Shown: positions 1-8,099, counted from the stretch's first letter. The stretch: DNA of 16,327 nucleotides from JBMYYR01 sp049609625 (GCA_049609625.1 JBMYYR010000041.1:1-16327); one strand, 5' to 3'. Numbers and translations are program-made. The notes: generated from the letters alone by a model not told the origin.

Positions 1-32
1 GAGGCGCGATAACCGGGCTACGCTACACCCCG
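1..32 (-). tRNA. tRNA-Pro, partial (5' part only)
   Basis: On the minus strand these bases read CGGGGTGTAGCGTAGCCCGG and continue through the D-arm into the start of the anticodon stem, where the window ends. The 5' sequence, with C at position 1, and the D-arm match tRNA-Pro of Bacteroidota. The anticodon lies outside the window, so the identity rests on the 5' half alone. The gene sits 36 nt downstream of tRNA-Ser on the same strand and is probably co-transcribed with it. Confidence 0.8.
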
Positions 33-68
33 AAAAAATGATTTCATGTTTTTGCAATGAACCTTGTG

Positions 69-155
69 CGGAAAGAGGGGGATTCGAACCCCCGATACAG
101 TTGCCCGTATAACACCTTAGCAGGGTGCCGCTTTCAGCCACTCAGCCACCTTTCC
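69..155 (-). tRNA. tRNA-Ser(GCU)
   Basis: Read on the minus strand, this is a complete 87-nt class II tRNA. The acceptor stem pairs GGAAAGG with TCTTTCC. There is a D-arm, an anticodon stem GCACC/GGTGT around the loop CTGCTAA (anticodon GCT), a long variable arm typical of serine tRNAs, and a T-arm with five G-C pairs around TTCGAAT. The discriminator base is G, as in serine tRNAs. The 3' CCA is not encoded in the DNA. It decodes AGC and AGU codons. Confidence 0.96.
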
Positions 156-204
156 GTATTGCTTTTTATAAAAAGTCTAGGTTTAGATTTCTTTTAAAGC
201 GTTG

Positions 205-235
205 CAAATATACAACCCTAGCTGAATCTAACAAA
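205..235 (-). promoter_or_regulatory. Bacteroidota promoter of the tRNA-Ser/tRNA-Pro unit
   Basis: The minus strand reads TTTG (232-235), exactly 19 nt of spacer, then TATATTTG (205-212). This is a perfect match to the Bacteroidota primary-sigma consensus TTTG-N19-TAnnTTTG. Transcription should begin a few bases downstream, near position 198-200, about 45 nt before the tRNA-Ser 5' end at 155. It is the best promoter in the window, as expected for a stable RNA. Confidence 0.85.
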
Positions 236-340
236 GCAATCATTCAAAAATAAATTGAAATTCTTCATAATCTTAGCTTAAGCTTTTTTCGAGATTAAAA
301 ATCAAGGACTTAGCCTAATGTCTGTTTTGAAAATGAGCTA

Positions 341-1507
341 TTAATTTAGCGACCTACGCTTGATTTCTTCGTTTATTAGCTTCAATTCTCTACTGGATTG
401 CCCTGCAATTGACGTATTTTCTTCTGCGCGTCGAATTAAATAAGGCATCACGTCTTTCACTGGGCCAAAAGGCACATATTTTACTACTCGATAGCCATGT
501 TTTGCCAAATTGAAGCTAATATTATCGCTCATACCCAAAAGTTGAGCAAAATAAAACCCGACATGTTGTTTGTCTATTTTAGCTTCTTTCATCAAGGTTG
601 TGAGTAGCAAACTACTCGTTTCGTTGTGCGTTCCAGCACAGATACTAATGCCTGAATGGTGCGCAAGGCAATAGCGCAAAGCCAAGTCATAATCTCGATC
701 TGTAGATGCTTTATCTGGTTGAATAGGAGAGAGATAGTCATTTTCTTTGGCACGATTTCGTTCTTTTTCCATATAAGCACCGCGAACTAATTTTAGACCG
801 ACATAAAAGCCTTCTTCCTGTGAGCGTTTGTGCAATGATTTTAGATAATCTAGGCGATCGTGGCGATAAAGCTGCACGGTATTGTAAACAATAACAGACA
901 CTTTATTGTATTTTTTCATGCAATCTTCAACGATGTCGTCTATCGCGTCCTGAATCCAGCTTTCTTCGGCATCAATCATAATGGGAACATTAAGATTGAA
1001 GGCTTTTTTACAGAGCTTATCCACACGTTTGTAGCCTGTGTTGTACTCAATTTTTTCGGCTTTGCTTAGTGTTTGTTTCGTATTCTTTTTTTCTAAAAGC
1101 TCAAAGCGTATGAGCCCTGTAACTTTGAACACCGCAAAAGGAATGTGATTTTGATCTTTTGCTAATTTTATGGTTTCTAATATAGCTGAAGCACATGCGT
1201 TGAAATCGGCTTCATTGGCTTTGCCTTCCACCGAATAATCGAGCAGGGAATGCACGCCATATTGAGCTAAAGTCTCCATTGTTTTTTGAGAATCTTCGAT
1301 GTCGGTACCACCGCAAAATTGATCAAAAACAGTCGATTTTATCAAGCCAGAAATGGGTAAATGCAGCTTGAGCCCAAGGTTTGCGAGCTTCATTCCAAGT
1401 TTTGAAAGCCGTGGCATGCCTATAAGCGTGAATAAACGTTGTGCTTTTTTGAGTGCCTTATTGCTTTTGTACTCGAAAGCAGTTTTTGTGTCTGTAAACG
1501 ATACCAT
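341..1507 (-). CDS. Proline dehydrogenase (monofunctional, FAD-dependent)
   Basis: Oxidises L-proline to delta-1-pyrroline-5-carboxylate, passing electrons through FAD to membrane quinones; this is the first step of proline catabolism. The 388-residue protein is a lone ProDH beta/alpha barrel without the P5C dehydrogenase half of PutA. Visible family motifs are FKVTG (127-131), MIDAEE (177-182), KLVRGAYMEKER (239-250), AGTHNE (291-296), QLLGMSD (322-328), YVPFGPV (344-350) and the substrate-binding YLIRRAEEN (356-364) with the paired arginines 359-360. The ATG at 1505-1507 lies 9 nt after the L-2-hydroxyglutarate oxidase gene, so it is the last gene of a four-gene transcription unit. No P5C dehydrogenase gene is in the window, so the second catabolic step must be encoded elsewhere. 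I avoid the symbol putA because this is not the bifunctional protein. Confidence 0.95.
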   Translation of the reverse strand: MVSFTDTKTAFEYKSNKALKKAQRLFTLIGMPRLSKLGMKLANLGLKLHLPISGLIKSTVFDQFCGGTDIEDSQKTMETLAQYGVHSLLDYSVEGKANEADFNACASAILETIKLAKDQNHIPFAVFKVTGLIRFELLEKKNTKQTLSKAEKIEYNTGYKRVDKLCKKAFNLNVPIMIDAEESWIQDAIDDIVEDCMKKYNKVSVIVYNTVQLYRHDRLDYLKSLHKRSQEEGFYVGLKLVRGAYMEKERNRAKENDYLSPIQPDKASTDRDYDLALRYCLAHHSGISICAGTHNETSSLLLTTLMKEAKIDKQHVGFYFAQLLGMSDNISFNLAKHGYRVVKYVPFGPVKDVMPYLIRRAEENTSIAGQSSRELKLINEEIKRRSLN

Positions 1508-1516
1508 AATAAAGGA

Positions 1517-2755
1517 CTAAAGGGGTTGAGTTGTTGATAAATTGAATTGATTTGTGGCTTGTTCGCAAATAGAATCGCCAATAGCCAAACAAGCCGTAGC
1601 GGCAGGCGAGGGTGCGTTCAGGACATGAATAGAACGTTTGTGATTGATGATTTTAAAATCGTCAAAAATTTCTCCATCTTTGCCAAGTGCAATTGCTCTA
1701 ACACCTGATCTTCCAGTAGTTATGTCGTCCATTTCTAAACTCGGACAAAGGATTTGAAGTTGTTCTAAAAAACGTTTTTTGGAAAACGCACGCTGATATT
1801 CTTTCAGTCCGAAACGCCAATGTTTGGCAAAGAGTTTCCAAGTTCCAGCATAGGAAAGGGCTTCTTTGCTGTCTTTCCAATCGAAATCTGTTTTTCCGTA
1901 ACCTTCTCTCTTAAAAGTAAATACGGCATTTGGTCCACATTCTATTGTGCCATCAAACATTCGTGTAAAGTGAACACCTAAAAATGGAAAGGCTGGATTT
2001 GGAACGGGGTAAACCAAATTTTTGATTTTTTTCTTTCCTTTTTCAGTCAAATCGTAATAGTCTCCTCTAAATCCAACAGTTTGAATATCAATATCTAAAC
2101 CTTCTTTTTTTGCCATTCTATCGGCCTGAAGCCCAGAGCAAAATACAGCATAGTCGGCTTCAAAATCTCCTAAAGACGTTTCAAATTTGATCTGGTGCTC
2201 ATCAGAATTAAAGTCTTTTACCAAACAATTGGTGAAAATTTTTGAGTTTGGATTAAGGTCTTGAATCAACTCAGCGAGTTTGTGTGTCAACCCACGATAA
2301 TCGACAATTCCAGCTTCTGGCACCCAAATGGCTTGTTTTCCTTCAATATAAGGTTCAATGTTTTGGAAGGTTTTTCGATCGATGAGTTCCAAACCTTGTA
2401 AACCATTTTGAATACCGCGTTCAAGAATACCTTGCAAACGCTCAACTTCTTCATCAGAAGTGGCAACCACAATTTTTCCGCAAACATCGTGAGTAACTTG
2501 ATGTGTTTTACAAAATTCAACGAGCTGATTTCTGCCTTTATAGCAATTTTCTGCGCGTAAAGATCCTGGTTTATAATACAATCCGGAATGAATAACGCCC
2601 GAGTTTCTTCCTGTTTGATGCAAAGCCAAATCGGATTCTTTTTCGAGAATGGCGATGTTCAAATCAGGTTTTGAACGTTGTAATTTATAAGCTGAAGCTA
2701 AGCCTACGCAGCCTCCGCCAACGATAATAATGTCAAAGGATTGAGGTTTCGACAT
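1517..2755 (-). CDS. lhgO: L-2-hydroxyglutarate oxidase/dehydrogenase (LhgO family)
   Basis: An FAD-dependent enzyme of the DAO superfamily that oxidises L-2-hydroxyglutarate to 2-oxoglutarate and gives electrons to quinone or oxygen. The 412-residue length is typical. The N-terminal Rossmann FAD motif is at residues 11-18 (IVGGGCVG), followed by the acidic end of strand 2 in ILEKE (36-40). The LhgO-type motifs GRNSGVIHSGLYY (49-61), GVHFTR (260-265) and ECGPNA (272-277) are present, and the C-terminal FAD-contacting segment runs around NAPSPAATACLAIGD (380-394). It lies 4 nt after the transporter gene and 9 nt before proline dehydrogenase. The classical partner csiD (glutarate hydroxylase) is absent, so the likely role is metabolite repair or clearance of L-2-hydroxyglutarate formed by promiscuous reduction of 2-oxoglutarate. 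That role is inference. Confidence 0.92.
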   Translation of the reverse strand: MSKPQSFDIIIVGGGCVGLASAYKLQRSKPDLNIAILEKESDLALHQTGRNSGVIHSGLYYKPGSLRAENCYKGRNQLVEFCKTHQVTHDVCGKIVVATSDEEVERLQGILERGIQNGLQGLELIDRKTFQNIEPYIEGKQAIWVPEAGIVDYRGLTHKLAELIQDLNPNSKIFTNCLVKDFNSDEHQIKFETSLGDFEADYAVFCSGLQADRMAKKEGLDIDIQTVGFRGDYYDLTEKGKKKIKNLVYPVPNPAFPFLGVHFTRMFDGTIECGPNAVFTFKREGYGKTDFDWKDSKEALSYAGTWKLFAKHWRFGLKEYQRAFSKKRFLEQLQILCPSLEMDDITTGRSGVRAIALGKDGEIFDDFKIINHKRSIHVLNAPSPAATACLAIGDSICEQATNQFNLSTTQPL

Positions 2756-2759
2756 GGTT

Positions 2760-4037
2760 TTATTTTGAATGTTGTTTGTTGTGTAATCGAACTAAAATAA
2801 GGCTTGCGCTGATGAAAAATAGGGCAAACAAAAGACTTGCGTATTTTAGGTCGATAAACTGATCGATAATCGCCACCAAAGCTGTTCCGATAACAATTGA
2901 ATATTTCTCTAAGACGTCAAAAAAACTGAAAAAAGTTGTATGATCTTCAGTTTGTGGCAATAGCTTGGAATAGGTGCTTCGGGCCACCGATTGTATGCCG
3001 CCCAAAACCAAACCTGCAAGTCCTCCAAAGAGATAAAACTGCAGACCTGATGTTATAAAAAACGAGCCTAAGCAAATCAGCATCCAAATAAAAGTAGAAA
3101 TATAAAGCGATTTGAAATTACCCTGTTTTTTTGCCAAATAAGCAAATAGATGTGAGCCCGGAATGGCGACAAACTGAATGAGTAATATGGTAATAATCAG
3201 GTTTTCGGATGGTAGTTTGAGTACTTTTCCTCCAAATAAAGTTGCGGTCAAAATAATGGTTTGCACGCCTGCGCTAAATAGAAAAAAGGCTTTTAAATAC
3301 GGTTTTAAAAAAGGGTGAGACTGAAAAGACTTCCACACCGAACGAAGCTCTTTAGTGCTATTTTTCCACAAGTTTTTTGGAATGGTTTTTCTGTAAGGAT
3401 TGGCAGGTAAATGCAGAAAAGAATATTGACTAAAACCCAGCCACCAGAGACCAACTAAAAGAAAACCAAGTCGGTAGGCGTAGCTTTCGGAAATGGATAA
3501 GGTGTCGTGAAATTGTGCTAGTGCCAAAATACTTATGAGTAAAATTGCACCTCCAAGATAGCCCATAGCAAAGCCTCTTGCCGAAACGTTGTCTTGTAGT
3601 TTTTTGGGAACAAGTTCGGGCAAATAAGCATTGTAGAACACCAAACTACCCGAAAAACCTATACTCGCCAAAAAACTTAAAATTAAAGCTAAGCCATAGC
3701 GTTCGGGCGTAAAGAAATACATGGCTAAACATGAAACGGCGCCTAGGTTGCTGAAGAATTTCATGAACTTTTTTTTCTTCCCGCCAAGGTCTGCGATAGA
3801 TGATAGGATTGGGGAGAGAAGGGAAATAAGGATAAATGAACAACTCATAACGGCCGTATAGAGTGCCGAATTTTTGATATCGAAACCAAAAATGGAAATC
3901 AATTCTGGGCTGTTTGCCGAAAAATAGATCGGAAATACGGCCGTAGAAATGACTAAAGCATAAACAGAATTTGCCCAATCGTAAGAGATCCAAGACTTTA
4001 TCGCCTTTCTTTTAGCTAAATTTGATTTAGTTTTCAT
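2760..4037 (-). CDS. MFS transporter, UMF1/Atg22-like family
   Basis: A 425-residue polytopic inner-membrane protein with about 12 hydrophobic segments. Its start, residues 14-38 with the YDWANS motif at 19-24, is the signature of the UMF1 family, bacterial relatives of yeast Atg22. A loop 2-3 motif resembling MFS motif A (about 74-95, ending in a lysine-rich patch) follows. The yeast protein effluxes amino acids from the vacuole; bacterial substrates are mostly unknown. The gene overlaps the end of trmD by 11 nt and lies 4 nt before lhgO, so it is translationally embedded in the operon. Because amino-acid and organic-acid oxidation genes follow, an amino-acid-type substrate is plausible, but only context supports that. 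Confidence 0.88.
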   Translation of the reverse strand: MKTKSNLAKRKAIKSWISYDWANSVYALVISTAVFPIYFSANSPELISIFGFDIKNSALYTAVMSCSFILISLLSPILSSIADLGGKKKKFMKFFSNLGAVSCLAMYFFTPERYGLALILSFLASIGFSGSLVFYNAYLPELVPKKLQDNVSARGFAMGYLGGAILLISILALAQFHDTLSISESYAYRLGFLLVGLWWLGFSQYSFLHLPANPYRKTIPKNLWKNSTKELRSVWKSFQSHPFLKPYLKAFFLFSAGVQTIILTATLFGGKVLKLPSENLIITILLIQFVAIPGSHLFAYLAKKQGNFKSLYISTFIWMLICLGSFFITSGLQFYLFGGLAGLVLGGIQSVARSTYSKLLPQTEDHTTFFSFFDVLEKYSIVIGTALVAIIDQFIDLKYASLLFALFFISASLILVRLHNKQHSK

Positions 4038-4713
4038 GTTTTTTGTATAAGTCCGGACGTAAGGCTTTTGTTCTACTCAAAGCTTGTTCGTGTCGCCAAT
4101 CTTCAACCTTACTTAAATGACCCGACAATAACACGTCTGGCACAGCACGACCATTCCAAACCGCTGGTCTGGTGTATACTGGAGGTGCTAAAAGTTGATC
4201 TTGAAAGGTGTCGGTTAGGGCAGAACTTTCGTCATTCAAAACCCCAGGAAGTAGTCTAACTACTGAATCTATTAACACACAAGCTGCTAATTCTCCGCCA
4301 CTTAGCACATAATCGCCAATCGAGATTTCTTTGGTAACGTAGACATCTCTAATCCGCTGATCGATACCTTTATAATGTCCGCAAATAATCATAATATGCT
4401 CATTCAGAGATAGTTGATTGCTTAGAGCTTGATCTAGTGTTTGTCCATCTGGTGTCATATAAATAATGTCGTCGTAGTTGCGCTCACTCTTGAGTTTGTC
4501 GATACATTTTGCCAAAGGCTGACACTGAATCACCATACCTGCTCCGCCGCCAAACTGGTAATCGTCAACCGATCTGGAGTTTTTGTCGGAATAGTCTCTT
4601 AGTTGATGAAAATGTAGTTCAACTTTGCCTTTGTCTTGCGCACGCTGCATAATGGAGGCCTGTAATGGGCTTTGCATTAGCTCAGGCAGTATCGTAATTA
4701 TATCTATTCTCAT
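4027..4713 (-). CDS. trmD: tRNA (guanine-37-N1)-methyltransferase TrmD
   Basis: Methylates G37 next to the anticodon of tRNAs reading CNN and some other codons, using S-adenosylmethionine; this prevents +1 frameshifting and is usually essential. The 228 residues cover the whole SPOUT-fold enzyme: the N-terminal RIDIITILPE, FGGGAGM (54-60), the knotted AdoMet site CGHYKGIDQR (111-120) and SIGDYVLSGGE (131-141), the catalytic aspartate in TDTF (Asp168), and the C-terminal VPDVLLSGHL. The ATG at 4711-4713 is the only sensible start. A TATTTTTG box ends 5 nt upstream of it. trmD commonly sits with rpsP, rimM and rplS; none is adjacent here, and it instead heads a unit containing a transporter and two flavoenzymes. 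Confidence 0.97.
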   Translation of the reverse strand: MRIDIITILPELMQSPLQASIMQRAQDKGKVELHFHQLRDYSDKNSRSVDDYQFGGGAGMVIQCQPLAKCIDKLKSERNYDDIIYMTPDGQTLDQALSNQLSLNEHIMIICGHYKGIDQRIRDVYVTKEISIGDYVLSGGELAACVLIDSVVRLLPGVLNDESSALTDTFQDQLLAPPVYTRPAVWNGRAVPDVLLSGHLSKVEDWRHEQALSRTKALRPDLYKKHEN

Positions 4714-4718
4714 AAAAG

Positions 4719-4726
4719 CAAAAATA
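4719..4726 (-). promoter_or_regulatory. Candidate -7 box of the trmD operon
   Basis: The minus strand reads TATTTTTG, a full match to the Bacteroidota -7 consensus TAnnTTTG. Five bases (CTTTT) separate it from the trmD ATG, so a transcript would have almost no 5' leader. I see no good TTTG at the -33 position, so this is weaker than the tRNA promoter. Confidence 0.5.
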
Positions 4727-4839
4727 CATTTTCTGCCGGAACTGTTGGACTTATCTTTTTGAAGTTTTTATACTTCTAGGTTTAGATGCTTCTTTGCTTG
4801 TTAGATTTAGTTTTTTTGTGATTTTTTTTATTGAATGAC

Positions 4840-6786
4840 TTAGCGTTCTTCCAATGCATTCCACATCATGTTTGCCATTTGATGTGTTTTTTCTTTTTCT
4901 AAAACGTTGATTAAATACTTCTTAGCTTCTTTTACTTTGCCTTCTACAACTAAAAGCCCTGCCAAATTGACTTGAGCCTGAAGCTCGTTCGGATTTAGAG
5001 CAATGGCTTGTCTGTATAAGATTTTTGCCTTTTGAAATTCTCCTTTTTGAGCCAAAATATAAGCCAAAGGCGTATGATAACCTTCATAGCTTTCTTGCTC
5101 GTTTTGGATAAACTCTAAATGAGATTTGGCTAAGTCAAATTGTTGAAAATCAATGAGATCTTTCGCAAAGCTTAATCTAATATCAAGCATAAGTGGGGCT
5201 AATTCTAGGCTTTTGCTGTACCAAACTTTAGATTGTTCGATGTTTTTGAACACCAAATAGTTTTTGGCTAAGCGGTAGCAAAACCACGCATCTTGATTGT
5301 CGTAAGATGTTTTGAGTTTACTTTGCCAATCGCCAGTAAGTTTCCCCAAAAGCTCAATAGATGTGTTAGCATCAGATTTTAAATAATTGAGATGCACCCA
5401 AAGTTTAAACGTTTCTAGATTTAGATCAAGTTTATTCAGTTTTTGCTCAGCTTTTGTTAGCAAAATAGCTAAAGGCTCAAAGCGTTCAAACTGCTGCAGA
5501 TAGGCTTTTATTAAAGTCAGTTCGTCGGGGTTTGGGTTGTTGACGCAGTACAAATCTAAAAATTCTCGCGCTTGGTTTGTCGTGGTTTTTTGTTCCGTTT
5601 TGGGTATTTGGATGTTATGGTCTGTAACCCGAACATGAGGAATGTCAGATGAGCCAGACATGGGCATGTGGCAAGAAATACAATCGCCAGAATTTGATTC
5701 AATAATCTGATGATCAGGATCTTGATGGCAGGATTTGCATTGGGTGTTAAAGTGCTTATTTTGTGTATTTTTGACACTTATATGTGGGTTATGGCAGCTG
5801 ATGCAAGTTAGTTCAGCACCTTGAAAACAGGCACTCATTTTGAGTCTATCCACATGCGAAGCCATGATAAAATGCTCGTCGGAATCGGAATATTTTGGCA
5901 AAAAGACATCCATCACGTCGGAAAGCGTTTGTCCAGGTCGAAAATCCAAAAAACTTTTATCTTTTTTCAGCACCGCATTGCCTTGCAAATGACATCGAGA
6001 GCATAAATCAAATTGCAAATCTTTTTCTAATGTTTTTGGATTAACAATCTTATAATCAGTCGTATAGTTAGTTTTTTTATCTGTCGATTTAGATTTAGTT
6101 TTTATATAATCGTCTGATTGAATATAGGCTAAATGTTCACTCCCAGGGCCATGGCAACGCTCGCAATCAATACCTTTTGGAATGTTGTTGTATTTGTTTT
6201 CTGAGCCCAAAACAATATCGGGATAAGCGTTGTGGCAAGACATACATTCTAGACCAATTTTTCTTGAAAACCGACTGTTTTTGCCATCCTCAAAACCAGG
6301 CGGAAAATCTAAATGCTGGTCTTGGGTATAATAAGTAAACGGCGCTTGATATACGTAGTCTTGTTCATTGATTAGATGAGAGTTGGTGTGTTGTCCTGAG
6401 CCAATAATATAATCAATCTTTTGAGTTCTGAGATGTGTAGTATCGCCAGTTTTTTTGTCAATTTCGAGTTCTTTTAGCATCAAATTTTCCTGTTGCCAAT
6501 GCGGCTGATAGTGCAGGTTTAGATGCGGATCGTAGAGTGTGCTATTTTCATCAAAATGAGCAGCACTTTTCGATTTTTTAGCCTCGTCGAAAGACAAGCC
6601 CATGCCAGTGTGGATAAAGGTTTCGTGTTTGTCGCCATGGCAAAGCCGACATTGATCCATGCCAATATAATGAGCTTTTGGACTAAAATGTTGTTGAGCT
6701 GGAGCTGTTTTTTTGTTGACCGTCAATTCCGACTTATCACAAGAAATGAGTAAAAAAAGCATCAGAAACCTAAAGAAAGTTGTCAT
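4840..6786 (-). CDS. Heptaheme c-type cytochrome lipoprotein with C-terminal TPR repeats
   Basis: A 648-residue exported protein. Residues 1-16 form a short lipoprotein signal ending in the lipobox LISC, with Cys16 as the likely lipidated residue. Seven CxxCH haem-attachment motifs follow at 46-50, 181-185, 208-212, 262-266, 328-332, 350-354 and 369-373. The region CMSCHN...CERCHGPGSEH resembles cytochrome c554/NrfA-like multihaem folds. From about 500 to 640 there are roughly four TPR-like helical pairs, for example around 501-531 and 566-600, which usually bind other proteins. It is probably an electron carrier or redox enzyme anchored in the periplasm or on the outer membrane; the substrate is unknown. 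The ATG immediately follows the stop codon of the acetyltransferase gene with no gap, so translation is likely coupled. No partner reductase or cytochrome-maturation gene is in the window. It does not match NrfA itself, since I see no CxxCK motif. Confidence 0.88.
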   Translation of the reverse strand: MTTFFRFLMLFLLISCDKSELTVNKKTAPAQQHFSPKAHYIGMDQCRLCHGDKHETFIHTGMGLSFDEAKKSKSAAHFDENSTLYDPHLNLHYQPHWQQENLMLKELEIDKKTGDTTHLRTQKIDYIIGSGQHTNSHLINEQDYVYQAPFTYYTQDQHLDFPPGFEDGKNSRFSRKIGLECMSCHNAYPDIVLGSENKYNNIPKGIDCERCHGPGSEHLAYIQSDDYIKTKSKSTDKKTNYTTDYKIVNPKTLEKDLQFDLCSRCHLQGNAVLKKDKSFLDFRPGQTLSDVMDVFLPKYSDSDEHFIMASHVDRLKMSACFQGAELTCISCHNPHISVKNTQNKHFNTQCKSCHQDPDHQIIESNSGDCISCHMPMSGSSDIPHVRVTDHNIQIPKTEQKTTTNQAREFLDLYCVNNPNPDELTLIKAYLQQFERFEPLAILLTKAEQKLNKLDLNLETFKLWVHLNYLKSDANTSIELLGKLTGDWQSKLKTSYDNQDAWFCYRLAKNYLVFKNIEQSKVWYSKSLELAPLMLDIRLSFAKDLIDFQQFDLAKSHLEFIQNEQESYEGYHTPLAYILAQKGEFQKAKILYRQAIALNPNELQAQVNLAGLLVVEGKVKEAKKYLINVLEKEKTHQMANMMWNALEER

Positions 6787-7299
6787 TTAGAGCATTTTTT
6801 GAAATAAAATGACCGATTCCCACGCCGATCCGATACGCCTCCAATCTTTTAAAACACCGCAGGTTTCAAAGCCTAATTGAGAAAATAAGTGTCGGCTAAT
6901 AGCATTGCTGTTTTCAACATAAGCATAGACTTGATGGAGCTCGAAGTGTGTTTTCAAATAGGGCAAAACAGCCTGGATAGCTTGTGTGGCAATGCCCCGT
7001 TTTTGATGTGTTTTAGACATCCAAATACCAAGTTCAACACGGTGATGAATAGGGCAGTAGTCTACCAAATCTAAAAATCCGATAGCCGTTTTTTGGTGTT
7101 TTTTTTGAGCAATGGCAAACCGAAATTGCTTCGCTTCTCGCAAGCTTAGATGTGCATGCTGGATGTAGTTTTCTAAGGTAAATCTCGAAAAAAATTGTTC
7201 GTGATTCATATAGCTAGAAGTCTCATTTTCAGATTGATATAGGTTTTCTAAATCATCTGGCTCCAAAGCCCTCAATATATATTGATCAAAGCGAATCAT
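6787..7299 (-). CDS. GNAT family N-acetyltransferase (RimJ/RimL-like)
   Basis: A 170-residue single-domain GNAT enzyme that transfers an acetyl group from acetyl-CoA to an amine; the acceptor cannot be told from sequence. The acetyl-CoA pyrophosphate-binding motif A is QKRGIATQA (99-107), following the beta-4 segment HRVELGIWMS (86-95). The C-terminal motif B, ENSNAISRHLFSQLGF (129-144), is the pattern seen in RimJ/RimL-type ribosomal-protein and antibiotic or amino-acid acetyltransferases. It starts 11 nt after dapF and its stop codon directly abuts the ATG of the cytochrome gene, so it belongs to the same transcription unit. Neither neighbour explains its substrate. Confidence 0.88.
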   Translation of the reverse strand: MIRFDQYILRALEPDDLENLYQSENETSSYMNHEQFFSRFTLENYIQHAHLSLREAKQFRFAIAQKKHQKTAIGFLDLVDYCPIHHRVELGIWMSKTHQKRGIATQAIQAVLPYLKTHFELHQVYAYVENSNAISRHLFSQLGFETCGVLKDWRRIGSAWESVILFQKML

Positions 7300-7310
7300 A
7301 AGCTCATTGA

Positions 7311-8093
7311 TTAAAGGTCTATTGTGCCTTCAAACACAAAGTTGGCAGGCCCTTTTAGCCAAACGTTTGTGAAACTTTTCTGCTTATAATCGAAACTAAC
7401 GCTTAGGTCTCCACCACGTGTTTTTAGCTTAACGTGGGTGTTGCTGGTGTGGCCAGCCAAAAACGCTGCTATGGCAGAGGCAGTAGCGCCTGTGCCACAA
7501 GACAAGGTCTCGTCTTCTACGCCTCTTTCGTAGGTTCTTATCCAAAATGTATTTTTTTCTTCGGGGTCTTTCATCAAAAAATTGACATTGACACCTTCGT
7601 GCTTAAAGCGTTCGCTATATCTTATTTTATGAGCATCTGTTATAATGTCAAGGTGGTTAAAATCAGGGACAAAGCAAACCAAATGAGGCGAGCCTGTATC
7701 TAAAAAATATTGTTCGTCAAGTTGTTCGTGTTCCAAAACGTCTTTCATTTTGACACAAACTTTTTTGCCTTCAAACAATACTTCATGATCGCCATCTATG
7801 GCAGCAAATTTTCCTTTAAAATCAATACAACCTAATTCGTGAGCAAATGCGGCTAAACATCGTCCGCCATTGCCACACATTGTACTTTCTTTTCCGTCCG
7901 AATTATAATACACCATGCGAAAAGCCAGTTTGTCGTCGTTTTCAAGGATCATTAATCCATCTGAGCCAACGCCAAATTTTCGGTCGCACAAAAATTGAAT
8001 TTGCGCCTTGTTTAGTTTAACGTTGTTGGCTCTGTTGTCGAGTATAATAAAGTCATTTCCAGTGCCTTGATATTTGTGAAATTTCAATTCCAT
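7311..8093 (-). CDS. dapF: Diaminopimelate epimerase
   Basis: Converts LL-diaminopimelate to meso-diaminopimelate, the last shared step before lysine and the cross-linking residue of peptidoglycan. The cofactor-independent two-cysteine mechanism is intact: Cys73 in MCGNGGR and Cys199 in SCGTGAT. GTGNDF (10-15), FGVGSDG (40-46) and the substrate-binding ERGVEDE (189-195) are also present. The 260-residue length is normal for Bacteroidota DapF. The ATG at 8091-8093 lies 6 nt after the upstream small membrane protein gene, so the two are almost certainly co-transcribed. Meso-DAP supply fits with the mpl ligase a short distance upstream, although the 232-bp gap suggests separate transcription. 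Confidence 0.97.
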   Translation of the reverse strand: MELKFHKYQGTGNDFIILDNRANNVKLNKAQIQFLCDRKFGVGSDGLMILENDDKLAFRMVYYNSDGKESTMCGNGGRCLAAFAHELGCIDFKGKFAAIDGDHEVLFEGKKVCVKMKDVLEHEQLDEQYFLDTGSPHLVCFVPDFNHLDIITDAHKIRYSERFKHEGVNVNFLMKDPEEKNTFWIRTYERGVEDETLSCGTGATASAIAAFLAGHTSNTHVKLKTRGGDLSVSFDYKQKSFTNVWLKGPANFVFEGTIDL

Positions 8094-8099
8094 CGGATG

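Noticed and set aside
176..188. Thirteen-base string TCTAGGTTTAGAT also present at 4775-4787
   Set aside because: Similarity does not extend clearly beyond 13 bases, and in 16 kb of AT-rich DNA a few such matches are expected by chance. Not called as a repeat family.
273..290. Palindromic AGCTTAAGCT with a T run behind proline dehydrogenase
   Set aside because: A perfect palindrome leaves no loop and only a 3-4 bp stem, and the T run is on the plus strand while the transcript ends on the minus strand.
4761..4776. Inverted repeat GAAGT-N6-ACTTC behind the cytochrome gene as a terminator
   Set aside because: Only five weak base pairs and no T run following it on the minus strand.
6787..7299. 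GNAT plus neighbour as a toxin-antitoxin pair
   Set aside because: The GNAT protein is of the RimJ/RimL type and there is no adjacent DNA-binding (RHH) antitoxin gene.
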